A stretch of 64,000 nt of DNA, from contig JBALVI010000010.1 of NCBI GenBank assembly GCA_036961205.1, positions 35,330-99,329 on the forward strand. Reading direction: 5' to 3'. Source of the stretch: CALJFL01 sp036961205 (GTDB taxonomy: Bacteria; Pseudomonadota; Gammaproteobacteria; Pseudomonadales; Halieaceae). The position numbers and the translations under genes were made by a program. Of the stretch, positions 34,631-43,737 are shown piece by piece (the stretch's first letter is position 1; the number at the start of each line of letters is the position of its first letter). The notes under the pieces are model-generated. The model saw only the letters and a program-made list of their open reading frames with translations, did no database searches and was not told the DNA's origin.

Positions 34631-35860
34631 ATGTCGGATCAAGATGCCATGTCACAAGCAATCCCTGAATACGCAGGCTGGTTTGGCGCAGATCCTGATT
34701 TGCCCGGTTTCAAACTGAACCCTCACGGGCTTTATCGACATTTGAGAGAAACCGCACCAGTAAACCTCACTCCAAACGAGATGTGGAGATTGACTCGCTA
34801 CGAAGATATACAGCGTTTGCTTAAACACACGCCCGCCGGCATGCGAGATTCCGAAGGCCTGGTTGCGGGCATGACAAGGGAAGAGAGCGATGCCAACCGA
34901 TTTATACTGCAGATGGACCCGCCTGACCATGACAGGATACGTCGTCTGGTCAGCAAGGCCTTTACCCCGCCGGCACTTACTGCACTTAGACCGCTTGTGC
35001 AGCAAAGTATTGATCAGGTGCTGGAGCAAATTGACCCCAGTGACACCACGATTGATGTAGTCCCCCAGTTGGCGTTACCTGTCCCCGCTGCGTCAATTTG
35101 TGCCATGTTAGGTGTGCCCTTTAGCGATAAAGAGTTGCTGTCTGAATGGGTCTCGTTGGCAACCTTTCGGATCGCTGCCGGCGCTTATCCTGAAATGCAG
35201 GAAAAAGCGGCTGAAGCGCTGCAAAACCTTATTGGCTATATGATGGTGTTAATAGAGGAGCGCCGAAAAAATCCGACAGAGGATATTCTTGGGGCGTTGG
35301 TAAGTGCGGAAGAAGAAGGCGATCGCCTGGATATAGAGGAGCTTGTATTTAACAGTATTGGCCTGCTGATTGCCGGATTAGAAACAACCATAGGATTGAT
35401 AGGCCATGCAATGCGTTGTTTTGCAAGATTTCCTGATCAATGGGAGCTGTTATACCAGCAACCTGAATTACTCGATTCTGCGATCGAGGAGTGCCTGCGT
35501 TTTGAGCCTTCAGTGCCTCTTACAATTCGTACTTTGCATGAAGATACCGAGTTTGGCGGTATTATGATTCCTAAAGACAACCGCGTGATGGCTGTATTGA
35601 TAGCTGGAAATCGCGACCCTGCAGTGTTCAGTAATCCTGACAATTTTGATATCACCCGCAACGAGGGCAGACATTGCTCGTTTGGTGGCGGCATCCATTT
35701 TTGTCTGGGTTCGCACCTGGCCAGGCTTAATACTGAAATAGCCCTTTCTTCAATGGTCAGTCGGTTTACCAATCTTCAACTAAACGATGAAGATATAGAA
35801 TGGGCACCATCCTTGTTTAGAATACCCTCAAAGATGCCGCTGCAGTTTACACGCCGTTAG
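34631..35860 (+). CDS. cytochrome P450
   Basis: A soluble 409-residue bacterial P450. The heme thiolate is Cys358 in FGGGIHFCLGSHLARL. The I-helix oxygen-activating segment is LLIAGLETTIG (AGxET), and the ExxR pair is in EECLRFEPSV. Class I P450s like this need a ferredoxin and a ferredoxin reductase, neither of which is adjacent. It is convergent with the RND pump operon, 19 bp apart. Residues HDRIRRLVSKAFTP are the usual C-helix contact to heme propionates. The substrate is unknown. Confidence 0.92.
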   Translation: MSDQDAMSQAIPEYAGWFGADPDLPGFKLNPHGLYRHLRETAPVNLTPNEMWRLTRYEDIQRLLKHTPAGMRDSEGLVAGMTREESDANRFILQMDPPDHDRIRRLVSKAFTPPALTALRPLVQQSIDQVLEQIDPSDTTIDVVPQLALPVPAASICAMLGVPFSDKELLSEWVSLATFRIAAGAYPEMQEKAAEALQNLIGYMMVLIEERRKNPTEDILGALVSAEEEGDRLDIEELVFNSIGLLIAGLETTIGLIGHAMRCFARFPDQWELLYQQPELLDSAIEECLRFEPSVPLTIRTLHEDTEFGGIMIPKDNRVMAVLIAGNRDPAVFSNPDNFDITRNEGRHCSFGGGIHFCLGSHLARLNTEIALSSMVSRFTNLQLNDEDIEWAPSLFRIPSKMPLQFTRR

Positions 35861-35879
35861 TCACTGATCAGAGAGTTAC

Positions 35880-38800
35880 CTATTGGCGCACCAACCATCT
35901 ATCCATCAAGGAATAAGCCACCGGCACCACCAGCAGCGTCAATAGCGTAGAACTCACCACCCCGCCAATCACCGCCACCGCCAGCGGGCCGTACTGGCCA
36001 GCGCCCTCGCCCACCCCGACCGCAGCTGGCAACATCGCCAGCACAATGGTTAACGATGTCATCAGCACTGGTCGCATCCGCCGCGGGCAGGCCTCCCGGA
36101 TAGCAGTTGCGGTATCCATGCCGTCATTGCGGTAACGGTTGATCAAATCTACCAGCAGGATGGAGTTCTTTGATACCAGCCCCACCAACAGCACCAGACC
36201 AATCATCGAATAAATATTCAGGGTATGGCCCGCCACCCACAACCCTATGACGCCGCCGACAATAGCCAGCGGTTGGGCCAGCATCACCAGCACCGGTTGC
36301 AGGAATGAATTGAACTGGCTAGCCAGCACCATGTAGATCAGGATCAGGCCGGTGGCGAACACGAACAAGATGGCAGTGACCGATTTACCCAGTTCCTCGG
36401 CCTGGCCTGCCAGCGCAATGCGGTAGCCCGGCGGCAGTAGTTCATCGCCCAGGGCCTCGAACTCACTCACAGCCTGGCCCAGGTCCATCTGCGGGGTCGA
36501 GCTGAATTCAGCGGCGAAGGCCAGGTCAAAGCGGTTAACACTGGCCGGACCCAACGATTCCCTGATGTCGACCACGGAACCCAGGGGCAGTAATTCATTC
36601 GCCGGACCCTGCAGGTAAACGTTCTCCAGGTCGCGGGCCCGTTGCATGCTGTCGCGCCGGGCCGCCAGACGCACATCGTAGCGCTCACCGTCGCCGGGCA
36701 GCGTATTGTATTTGGCGATATCCGCGCCACCCGCCAGTACACGCACAGTGTCGCCGATCTGCTGGGTGCTGATGCCAAGTGCCTGGGCTCGATTGCGGTC
36801 AACATCAAAATACAATTGTGGCCTATCCATTTTCAGCTCCATGCGCACATCGCCGAAGTCCGGGATTTGTTTCAGACGCTGCTCCATCGCCCCCGCCAGC
36901 TCCGCCACGCGGTATAAATCCGGCCCGGTAATAAACGCAACAAAGGGTTCGCCAGTAGAGCCAAACATGGGATAAGCGCCAACAAAGCCCTGGACACCGG
37001 TTACCCGCTGCACCAACGTTCGCACCTGGGTCATGATCGCCTGCTGTGAGCGATCGCGGTCAGTCTGCGCCGACAGCAACACATTAAGTGTCGCTTGATT
37101 CACCTCACTGCCCTGGCCGCTGCCGACCGTACTCAGTACCCGTTGCACCTCGGGCACATCGGCCAGTATCAATTCGACCTGGTCGATTTTTGTTTCCATA
37201 TAGTCAATCGAGGATCCCAGCGGCGTCTTCAACTTGACCAGGAAACGCGATTCATCATCGCCGGGAAAAAACTCACTGCCAAGCTGCCCCATAAACCACC
37301 CGGTAGACCAGACCAGCATTGCAGTAAGACCCAGCACGATCACACGATGGCTCAGGCTAAAACCCAACAGCCGACGGTAGAGTGTTTCCAGGCCCTGGTG
37401 GAAACCGGTAATACGCTTGCCCAGCCAGCCTGGTTCGCGCGTCTCTTGCTTCAAAAACCGTGCGCACAGTGCCGGGGTCAAACTCAGTGATACAAACAAC
37501 GACGCCACCACCCCTACCGACACCACCACCGCAAAGGAACGCATGAACACACCGATCATGCCTTGCATAAAAATTACCGTGGCAAAGATGCATACCAGAG
37601 TCAGGGTCGCCGCCAGTACAGCAAAGACCACTTCATTGGTGCCGTCGATCGCCGCCTGTTCATAATCGGTTTCACCGGCCTCGATATGGCGATGAATATT
37701 TTCCAGCACCACAATGGCGTCATCGACCACCACCCCGATCAACAGCAACAGGCCGCTGAGGGTCATAATATTAAAGGTATACCCCCCAAAGAACATCATC
37801 ACCACCGCGCCCGCCAGTGACACCGGAATTGCCGTGGTAATAATGGCGGTGGCCGGCAGGTTCAGCAGGAATAACCACACCACCAGCGCTGCCAACAGCG
37901 TGCCTTCCAAAATGTGGTTCTTGAGCGCATTGGCCGTGCCGGAAATAATGCCAGAGGCATCGGTGGCTACCACCAGTTCCACCCCATCGGGCAGGGACGG
38001 GATAATCACCTCGTTCAGACGCTCATTGATTTCATCGACAATCGCCACGGTATTGGAATTTCTGACCTTGCGTACGGCGATCGCCAGCGCGTCTTCGCCG
38101 TTGAACCGGGACACACTGCGCTTGTCATCCAGGCCATCACTGATCGCCGCAATCTCAGACAACTTCACTGGCACCTGCTCTCGCCACATCACCACCAGGT
38201 CGGCCAGCTCCGCGGTGCTGTGAAACTCCAAATCCAGGTACAGCAGTTTTTCCAGCATACCGCCAACCAGGTAACCACCCGGTAACTGCACGTGTTCACG
38301 AGTAAAGGCCGCCATCACATCCTGGGCGGTGATGCCTAGCGCCGCCATACGCGATAGATCCAGGTCGACACGTATCTTGCGTTCACGGCCGCCACCGATA
38401 CTAACCCCACCTACGCCATTCACGTTTTCCAACTGGCGTTTAATCCGGGTCCGCGCTATCTGGTTCAGCTCGCTGAGCGCCCGATCACCTTTAAGTACCA
38501 ACCACACGATGGGCTCGGCATTCATATCCATTTTCGCGACGATGGGCGTTTCCGCCTCGCGGGGCAGGTCATTGATGACCTGGTTCACCTTGGACTGGAC
38601 CTCGTTAAAAGCCACATCCGGATTCTTGGTGAATACAAATTGAACCACCACCTCCGATACACCCGGCGTAGACACCGACTGGATGTGCTCAATACCCGCC
38701 ACCGCATTGACCGCCGATTCGAGTACTGAACTGACACTGGCGTCCATCACTTCCGGACTGGCGCCCGGGTTCACCGTGGTGACGGTGATCATCGGGGGAT

Positions 38801-38921
38801 TCACATTGGGCAGTCGGTCCAGGCCGACGCCGCGCAGACCGATAAAGCCAAACAACAGTAATGCCGCACTGAGCATATAGGCCAGTACCCGTCGGCGAAC
38901 GAATAATTCGATAATATTCAC
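35880..38921 (-). CDS. RND multidrug efflux permease (HAE1 type)
   Basis: A 1013-residue inner-membrane pump with 12 predicted helices in the RND arrangement: one helix at the N-terminus, a large periplasmic loop, five more helices and a repeat. The proton-relay aspartates are in VVVDDAIVVLENIH (TM4). The second half has GLVSKNSILLVDLIN and RMRPVLMTSLTIVLAMLP, both diagnostic. It starts within the 3' end of the adaptor gene (4-bp overlap). With the adaptor and an outer-membrane channel encoded elsewhere it would export hydrophobic compounds. Confidence 0.94.
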   Translation of the reverse strand: MNIIELFVRRRVLAYMLSAALLLFGFIGLRGVGLDRLPNVNPPMITVTTVNPGASPEVMDASVSSVLESAVNAVAGIEHIQSVSTPGVSEVVVQFVFTKNPDVAFNEVQSKVNQVINDLPREAETPIVAKMDMNAEPIVWLVLKGDRALSELNQIARTRIKRQLENVNGVGGVSIGGGRERKIRVDLDLSRMAALGITAQDVMAAFTREHVQLPGGYLVGGMLEKLLYLDLEFHSTAELADLVVMWREQVPVKLSEIAAISDGLDDKRSVSRFNGEDALAIAVRKVRNSNTVAIVDEINERLNEVIIPSLPDGVELVVATDASGIISGTANALKNHILEGTLLAALVVWLFLLNLPATAIITTAIPVSLAGAVVMMFFGGYTFNIMTLSGLLLLIGVVVDDAIVVLENIHRHIEAGETDYEQAAIDGTNEVVFAVLAATLTLVCIFATVIFMQGMIGVFMRSFAVVVSVGVVASLFVSLSLTPALCARFLKQETREPGWLGKRITGFHQGLETLYRRLLGFSLSHRVIVLGLTAMLVWSTGWFMGQLGSEFFPGDDESRFLVKLKTPLGSSIDYMETKIDQVELILADVPEVQRVLSTVGSGQGSEVNQATLNVLLSAQTDRDRSQQAIMTQVRTLVQRVTGVQGFVGAYPMFGSTGEPFVAFITGPDLYRVAELAGAMEQRLKQIPDFGDVRMELKMDRPQLYFDVDRNRAQALGISTQQIGDTVRVLAGGADIAKYNTLPGDGERYDVRLAARRDSMQRARDLENVYLQGPANELLPLGSVVDIRESLGPASVNRFDLAFAAEFSSTPQMDLGQAVSEFEALGDELLPPGYRIALAGQAEELGKSVTAILFVFATGLILIYMVLASQFNSFLQPVLVMLAQPLAIVGGVIGLWVAGHTLNIYSMIGLVLLVGLVSKNSILLVDLINRYRNDGMDTATAIREACPRRMRPVLMTSLTIVLAMLPAAVGVGEGAGQYGPLAVAVIGGVVSSTLLTLLVVPVAYSLMDRWLVRQ

Positions 38922-39991
38922 TGCGCAGTGGTATCCACTTCGATACGACTGCCGTCACTGAGCAGACCGGCACCTTCAATCACAATCTGGTCAGTCGCGG
39001 TAATGCCGCTAACAATTTCGACCCAACTCGCCTCGCGCCAACCGGATGTAACAGGCGTCGCGCGAGCCTGACTACCATCCACCACAAACACCACCTGACT
39101 ACCATCGCGGGTGACGATCGCCATCAGCGGCACCGTCAGGGCCTGCTCACGTCGCTCCACCACCAAGGTGGCATCAGTACTGGCGCCGGGCAGCCAACCT
39201 CCGGGGTTATCAAATTCAACGCTGATCTCTACCGCGCGGTTATGCACCTTGATCTGGGGGTTCACCGCCGCCACCTCACCGATTGCCATCACACCGGGCG
39301 CCGCCGGGGTTGTCAGCTGCACCTCCTTGCCCACTGCTATACGGGCAGCATCCTGTTCAGGAAAGGCAATACGGGCGCGCAAACGATCCACGCTGACCAG
39401 ATCGAACAAGGGCTGGCCAGCGATAACATAATCACCGGGCGAGATATGTCGTCTAGTGACCAACCCATCCAGCGGCGCTACGATACGCGTTTTCGATTCC
39501 ATGTACTGGTGCTGTTCCCACTGTTTGTTGGCAATATCGCGTTGCGCTGCCAGTATTTCCAGTTGTGCCTGCTCGTCTTCCAGCTTGTCACGGGACACGG
39601 ACTGGGTTTCAGTTAGCTGTTGCAGGCGCTTCACTTCACTGTCCTGGTTGTCTACCAGCACACCGTAGCGCCTAACTTCTGCGGCGGCCTTGGCCGACTC
39701 GATCGCATGCAGGGTGCTGTCCAGAGCGGCGAGTAATTGACCCGCCTCTACCCGGTCACCCTCTCGCACCAAAATCTGCTCCACCTGTCCCGAGGCTTGT
39801 GCGGAGACGGTGGGGTCATTGATGCTCTCAACACTACCCAGTGCCGTTAATACATCATCGATATCGCGCTGCCGCGGCTGCGCCACTACTACAGACGTCA
39901 CCCTCTCCTGGGCCTGTGGGGCCGCCTCCTGCGCTGAATCGCCACAGGCAGTGATAAAAACAAACAGGATTAAAGCCGATAGTAACTTCAC
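38918..39991 (-). CDS. RND efflux periplasmic adaptor (membrane fusion protein)
   Basis: A 357-residue adaptor with a lipoprotein-type signal ending in FITACGDS, so it is likely anchored by a lipidated cysteine. The two lipoyl halves are QILVREGDRVEAGQLLAALD and IVAPLDGLVTRRHISPGDYV. Between them lies an alpha-helical hairpin (about residues 95-150), followed by the beta-barrel and membrane-proximal domains. It joins the permease to an outer-membrane channel. The start shares ATGA with the tetR stop, and the stop overlaps the pump start, so the three genes are coupled. Confidence 0.92.
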   Translation of the reverse strand: MKLLSALILFVFITACGDSAQEAAPQAQERVTSVVVAQPRQRDIDDVLTALGSVESINDPTVSAQASGQVEQILVREGDRVEAGQLLAALDSTLHAIESAKAAAEVRRYGVLVDNQDSEVKRLQQLTETQSVSRDKLEDEQAQLEILAAQRDIANKQWEQHQYMESKTRIVAPLDGLVTRRHISPGDYVIAGQPLFDLVSVDRLRARIAFPEQDAARIAVGKEVQLTTPAAPGVMAIGEVAAVNPQIKVHNRAVEISVEFDNPGGWLPGASTDATLVVERREQALTVPLMAIVTRDGSQVVFVVDGSQARATPVTSGWREASWVEIVSGITATDQIVIEGAGLLSDGSRIEVDTTAQ

Positions 39992-40569
39992 GGTGTTCGT
40001 ACTCCATTGAGTAGCAGGGCGACGATATGCTCTGCCAGATAGGGTAATTTCTGATGCTTGGCGCGCCCGGTGTCCATTTGCGCCGACAACTTCCTGGCTT
40101 CAAGGTGGTGAAAGATCAGCCCGGTCAGGTCGAGAACCATCAGGTGGCTGTCCATATGCGGTGCCAGCTCTTGCATTAAGTCGATCAGGAACTGGTGGAT
40201 CTCTGGAAACACACCGTCGGCCAATAGCTTCAACCGTTTCTGGTCGCCATCGAGCAGTTCACGAAAATAGATGCGGCGAAACTGGGTTTGTTTATCGAAC
40301 AACTCAAGCAGACTGGACACAGTGACCGCCAATTGCGACTCGGGGTCTTGCTGCTGGCTGGCCATGCTGACCAGTTCCACCGTCTGGCCTTCGTAGAGGT
40401 ATTCCACCGCGGCTATATACAGCGCTTCCTTACTGGTGAAGTGATGGTATATCGCGGCCTGGGTGATACCCGCGTTGCGAGAAATCTCGCGCATCGACAC
40501 GCCGGTGAAACCGCGGTCGGCAAAAAGCTCGGCTGAAATGCCAAGAAGTTTCTTTTGGGTGGCTTCCAT
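39988..40569 (-). CDS. TetR/AcrR-family repressor of the RND pump
   Basis: A 193-residue regulator. The N-terminal helix-turn-helix reads AELFADRGFTGVSMREISRN then AGITQAAIYHHFTSKEALY, the canonical TetR DNA-binding pattern. The C-terminal ligand domain is variable. It is the first gene of the tetR-adaptor-pump operon and probably represses itself and the pump until a toxic ligand binds. A good TetR-type palindrome lies 13-28 bp upstream of the start. The thioesterase genes are divergent. Confidence 0.92.
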   Translation of the reverse strand: MEATQKKLLGISAELFADRGFTGVSMREISRNAGITQAAIYHHFTSKEALYIAAVEYLYEGQTVELVSMASQQQDPESQLAVTVSSLLELFDKQTQFRRIYFRELLDGDQKRLKLLADGVFPEIHQFLIDLMQELAPHMDSHLMVLDLTGLIFHHLEARKLSAQMDTGRAKHQKLPYLAEHIVALLLNGVRTP

Positions 40570-40581
40570 TAACTCTACCGA

Positions 40582-40597
40582 CTGAACGTTCGTTTAG
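40582..40597. promoter_or_regulatory. candidate TetR operator upstream of the tetR-RND operon
   Basis: CTGAACG-TT-CGTTTAG is an inverted repeat with one arm mismatch, 13 bp upstream of the tetR start (40569). Repeats of the form TGAACG-NN-CGTTCA are typical AcrR/TtgR-like operators. Its place in the leader suggests autorepression. Confidence 0.6.
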
Positions 40598-40823
40598 GAG
40601 AGTAATCGTTTATGCTTTTCAGGTCAATCTACGACAGGGTTTACAGGACGGTTAACCAATGTCGCGTGGCGGGCTGAGGGGGCGCAGACCTAACACTAGA
40701 CATTCACTGCGTACACTATCCGATCGATCCGACGCTGAAGTCATATCCTTAGACGCGCGTAGAAGCGTGTTTAATCTGTATAATCGCCGTTCACGCCCCC
40801 GCCACTCAATTAGACAGAGACCA

Positions 40824-41282
40824 ATGAGTAAGAAGACGATAGCCCTACCCCAGCAATTTATATTCTCCACAGAGTACGACGTGCTCTATTCGGATGTGAA
40901 CTCGGTCAACCATCTTGGTGCGGATCGCGTGCTACCCATCGCCATGGAAGCTCAGCTGCGATTTATCAAACATCTGGGCTACAGTGATGCCACCGCCTTT
41001 GAGGATGCAGGACTGATCATGGCGCACTCAGAGGTACTGTATCTTGCTGAGGCCCAGTACAGTGACCGACTGAAAATTGAATTGGCGACAGATAACTTTA
41101 AGCAAAAGAGCTTCGAGCTAATTTACCGAATCACAAATCTTTCCAGAGGTAGCGAGATGGCACGCGTGGCAACCACCCTCCTGTTCTTCAATTATCAGAA
41201 TAAAAGCGTTATTGCCGTTCCGGAAACCTTTCTTGAGAGAATCAGAAAGGTAGAGACTGAACCCATCGTCGACCCGGCTTGA
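40824..41282 (+). CDS. hotdog-fold acyl-CoA thioesterase-like protein
   Basis: A 152-residue protein from the ATG at 40824. Upstream in-frame codons back to 40659 give a low-complexity arginine-rich stretch that is unlikely to be real. EYDVLYSDVNSVNHLGADRV is the substrate-end strand of 4HBT-type hotdog proteins (usual pattern RyxDtDxxGHVNNxxy), and MAHSEVLYLAEAQYSDRLKI and ATTLLFFNY follow. The usual catalytic aspartate position reads VLYSDVNSVNH, so Asp and Asn/His are present. Likely hydrolyses an acyl-CoA. Confidence 0.78.
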   Translation: MSKKTIALPQQFIFSTEYDVLYSDVNSVNHLGADRVLPIAMEAQLRFIKHLGYSDATAFEDAGLIMAHSEVLYLAEAQYSDRLKIELATDNFKQKSFELIYRITNLSRGSEMARVATTLLFFNYQNKSVIAVPETFLERIRKVETEPIVDPA

Positions 41283-41286
41283 TGCT

Positions 41287-41784
41287 ATGGATGGTGACTC
41301 TACAATGCCAGACAAGGAACCTTTCACTACTTACACCGAAGTGAAGCCAGAGTGGATCGACTTCAACGGCCACATGAACATGGGCTATTACCTGGTCGCT
41401 TTCGATCATATCGCCACTGACCGGTTCTACGACTCAATGAACATTGGCGTGGCTAACAATCGCGCACTGGGAACGACCACTTTCACCCTGGGCGCCAATA
41501 TCGACTTCACCCGCGAAGTCATGAGCGGCAATAAGCTCCGCCTAACCAGCCAGCTGGCAGATTTCGATCACAAGCGCCTGCACTACATCCATTGTATGTA
41601 CCACGCAGAAGAAGGCTATCTGGCGGCTACCAATGAATGCCTGGGTATGTACATCGATCTTGAAACGCGCCGCAGCACCAGCTTCAACGATGAACAGATG
41701 GCCCGTTTCCAGCAGGAATTGGATCGAGGCCAGCAGTTCCCGCTACCGGAAGGGTTTGCACGCAAGCTGGGTATCCGGCGCTGA
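41287..41784 (+). CDS. hotdog-fold acyl-CoA thioesterase-like protein
   Basis: A 165-residue paralogue just 4 bp after the previous gene (alternative ATG at 41305). It has VKPEWIDFNGHMNMGYYLVA, a clear 4HBT/thioesterase-like start with NGHMN, then LGANIDFTREVMSGNKLRLT and LHYIHCMYHAEEGYLAAT. Such sequences are typical of carnitine-linked or medium-chain acyl-CoA thioesterases. The tandem suggests a heteromeric enzyme or two chain-length specificities. Confidence 0.82.
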   Translation: MDGDSTMPDKEPFTTYTEVKPEWIDFNGHMNMGYYLVAFDHIATDRFYDSMNIGVANNRALGTTTFTLGANIDFTREVMSGNKLRLTSQLADFDHKRLHYIHCMYHAEEGYLAATNECLGMYIDLETRRSTSFNDEQMARFQQELDRGQQFPLPEGFARKLGIRR

Positions 41785-41821
41785 CCTGAATACAGGGAGA
41801 TTGCCAGTACTCAACGAAGGA

Positions 41822-42586
41822 TTAGTTCGCGTTCGCGCAGACTACCCAGGTCGAGCCGGCGGCACTGAAAGTACTTCCACTACTTCTGTAGCGGACCTCC
41901 CAGCCACCGCCGTCAGGACGCGGGACACTACTATCCATAAACCAACTCGGATCGGCCACCGTTCCACCACCACCCAAAGCCTGCTTGCCGGCAGGACAGA
42001 ACACCTGGCCGATGACGCTGTTACTGTTGACGGTGGCAAAAGCGTTCTGCACGATTTGATATCCGGGGATCGGTGCCGATGGGAAAAAATACCCCTGCAC
42101 GTCGATCACCACGTTCTCGTCAGAATTCCTTGCGATGATGCCCAGTTCCCCACCAACGGGGCAATCCTCTGCGCTGCAGGCCGTGACAATCGTAGTATTG
42201 CCTATGGGCACTGAACCAAAATTGACCGTGGTCCCTGAACCAACGGGCGGAATGTCCTGGTCCGAGGGATAGGCAGACAGCGCTCCTCTGCCCGAGGAAC
42301 TATCGGTTGGCACTGCGATAATATAAGCAGCGACAGCCACAGGTTTCTGCGCTTTAGGGTTCAGGCAGTCAACTTTCCCGCCCTGCCCCGCCAACTGCTC
42401 CGATGTACCTGCCACGCGAAAGTTGCGGTTGGTGTTCGCTTTGATAAAGCCCTCGCTGGCAATTCGAGTATCTGCAATCCGACAGGGCTCAACCGCAACG
42501 TAGATGAGGTCATCCTGCGCTTGAGCAGAATTGAAGCCAATAATCGCAAGGGTTACCCCGGCGGAAAAAGATAGCGTTTTTCGCAT
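41822..42586 (-). CDS. secreted protein of unknown function with CRIADTR motif
   Basis: A 254-residue protein from the ATG at 42584-42586 (GGAG 7 bp upstream). The signal peptide ends at NSAQA. The mature protein opens DDLIYVAVEPCRIADTR; the P-C/x-R-x-x-D-T-R motif occurs in many secreted bacterial proteins with beta-rich, lectin-like or surface domains. It has six cysteines after export (CR, DCL, ACS, DCP, FCP, VCA), consistent with disulfides. ENVVIDVQGYFFP closes the first domain. No enzymatic motif is seen. A longer frame to 42727 adds a poor N-terminus. Confidence 0.7.
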   Translation of the reverse strand: MRKTLSFSAGVTLAIIGFNSAQAQDDLIYVAVEPCRIADTRIASEGFIKANTNRNFRVAGTSEQLAGQGGKVDCLNPKAQKPVAVAAYIIAVPTDSSSGRGALSAYPSDQDIPPVGSGTTVNFGSVPIGNTTIVTACSAEDCPVGGELGIIARNSDENVVIDVQGYFFPSAPIPGYQIVQNAFATVNSNSVIGQVFCPAGKQALGGGGTVADPSWFMDSSVPRPDGGGWEVRYRSSGSTFSAAGSTWVVCANAN

Positions 42587-42928
42587 GTTAAACTCCATGT
42601 ATTGTGCAATTGTAATGTTTGTTATCCATGCTCGAAGCGCCATCAGTGTATTGTGCTTGCATAGTAACGCAATTTTTCTAAAGCACGTTATTAGACGAAG
42701 GTAGTCTTTTGCCGTATTCGCTTTCACGCGCTGAACCAGTTTGAGCTAATGGCCCCTTTTCGACTCATTTGGGACATTAGGATAGACTCTGGACAGCGTC
42801 TACTTGTTACTCACAGCGAGGCTTCACGAAAACACAGGTCGCCGCTTTTCATGAGAAACTTTCTATGCAGCAAACTGTTATGTGCAAGTTCACAGAATTC
42901 AGAGTATTAAACTAAGGGATGAAATTGA
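42587..42928. other. 342-bp intergenic region between divergent genes
   Basis: Divergent promoters for the secreted protein and the AT-rich membrane protein must lie here. I see no RNA gene, conserved repeat or strong palindrome. Confidence 0.4.
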
Positions 42929-43333
42929 ATGAGTGATGTGTTTTTGATCTTAGGATGCTTGATTTTCATATTATTGGGATCACTTCATTGGCATGGAGTC
43001 GCCTTTACAAACAAATTTGAACCGAAGGATGATTCACTTCTTGCAAAGCTTAAATCTAACTATTCGATAGTTACTGATCAGACGAGTATTTGGAATGGTA
43101 TGGTCGGATTTCATATGAGCCATAGTTTAGGGCTAATCGTATTTGGTTTGTTCTATATTTCGTTGGTTCTCGAGAATCCCGCCTATTTGCAAGATTCTGT
43201 AGTATTGAATGTAGGGCTAATTTTCATCCCAATAATCTATATCCTTCTTGCTCACAAATATTGGTTTAGCATTCCAAGAAATGGATTTATTCTTAGTTTA
43301 GTTCTATTCATTACTTCGATAGTTTTGAGGTAG
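42929..43333 (+). CDS. four-helix membrane protein, AT-rich gene
   Basis: A 134-residue protein with about four hydrophobic helices: LILGCLIFILLGSLHWHGVA, VGFHMSHSLGLIVFGLFYIS, VLNVGLIFIPIIYILLAHKY and FILSLVLFITSIVL. The paired histidines (HWHG and FHMSHS) recall small LIC_13387-like membrane proteins, but no function is known. Base composition is clearly richer in A and T than its neighbours, and the gene ends 24 bp before a GGGGTCAG repeat element. Both suggest acquisition from elsewhere. The ATG has AAGGGATG upstream. Confidence 0.7.
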   Translation: MSDVFLILGCLIFILLGSLHWHGVAFTNKFEPKDDSLLAKLKSNYSIVTDQTSIWNGMVGFHMSHSLGLIVFGLFYISLVLENPAYLQDSVVLNVGLIFIPIIYILLAHKYWFSIPRNGFILSLVLFITSIVLR

Positions 43334-43357
43334 AACACGTAACAAGGCGATAGAAAT

Positions 43358-43729
43358 CAAGGGGTCAGATTCCTTGGTCCTGGTTACGAGCTCTAGATCA
43401 GCTAACTCTCCCCATCCGGAAAATTGCGCAGCTCGATTGGCAAGCAGCACTACACTCTGGAAAAATCCCTCCCAAAAGGCCCAGCCTTTATTGGTCAATG
43501 ATCTCAATTTCACCGGCACATATTCAGGGATACACTCGTCAAGCTTCGCTCTGCACTCAGCCTGCCGGGCATCTGCTATGACGCCTGGCACGGGGGATAC
43601 TCGCTTCTACCTCATCCGAAGAACTCGAGTAATGCGAGATTAGCGGATAGTTGAACAGTCAGAATTTTAGGTTGGAAGCCCAGAGTCGTTTATTTCAAGG
43701 ACTCTGACCCCTTGCATGACCCCTTGCAT
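43358..43729. repeat. GGGGTCAG-ended repeat element, copy A
   Basis: The left end reads CAAGGGGTCAGATTCCTTGG and the right end, inverted, CAAGGACTCTGACCCCTTG followed by a second GACCCCTTGCAT. The ends are inverted relative to each other and enclose about 330 bp. The left half aligns over about 180 bp with copy B at 53868. The ends resemble the short palindromes linked to REP-associated (RAYT/IS200-like) elements in marine gammaproteobacteria. No intact transposase is present. Confidence 0.7.
43373..43591 (-). pseudogene. coding remnant inside repeat copy A, shared with copy B
   Basis: Minus-strand reading with residues ECIPEYVPVKLRSLTNKGWA, then FWEGFFQSVVLLANRAAQFSG. In copy B (53868-54077) the same strand reads EYVLVKLGLATNKEWAFGED before the frame breaks. 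That two copies conserve amino-acid-level similarity suggests they descend from the 3' part of one protein gene, probably carried by the mobile element. I do not recognise the family. No start codon or complete domain is visible. Confidence 0.4.
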
Positions 43730-43737
43730 AATTTGCT

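Noticed and set aside
34488..34718. Small plus-strand frame before the P450 gene
   Set aside because: No conserved features; overlaps the start of the P450 gene in another frame.
40659..40823. N-terminal extension of the first thioesterase
   Set aside because: Arginine/serine-rich low-complexity stretch with no homology to the hotdog fold; the ATG at 40824 fits the family.
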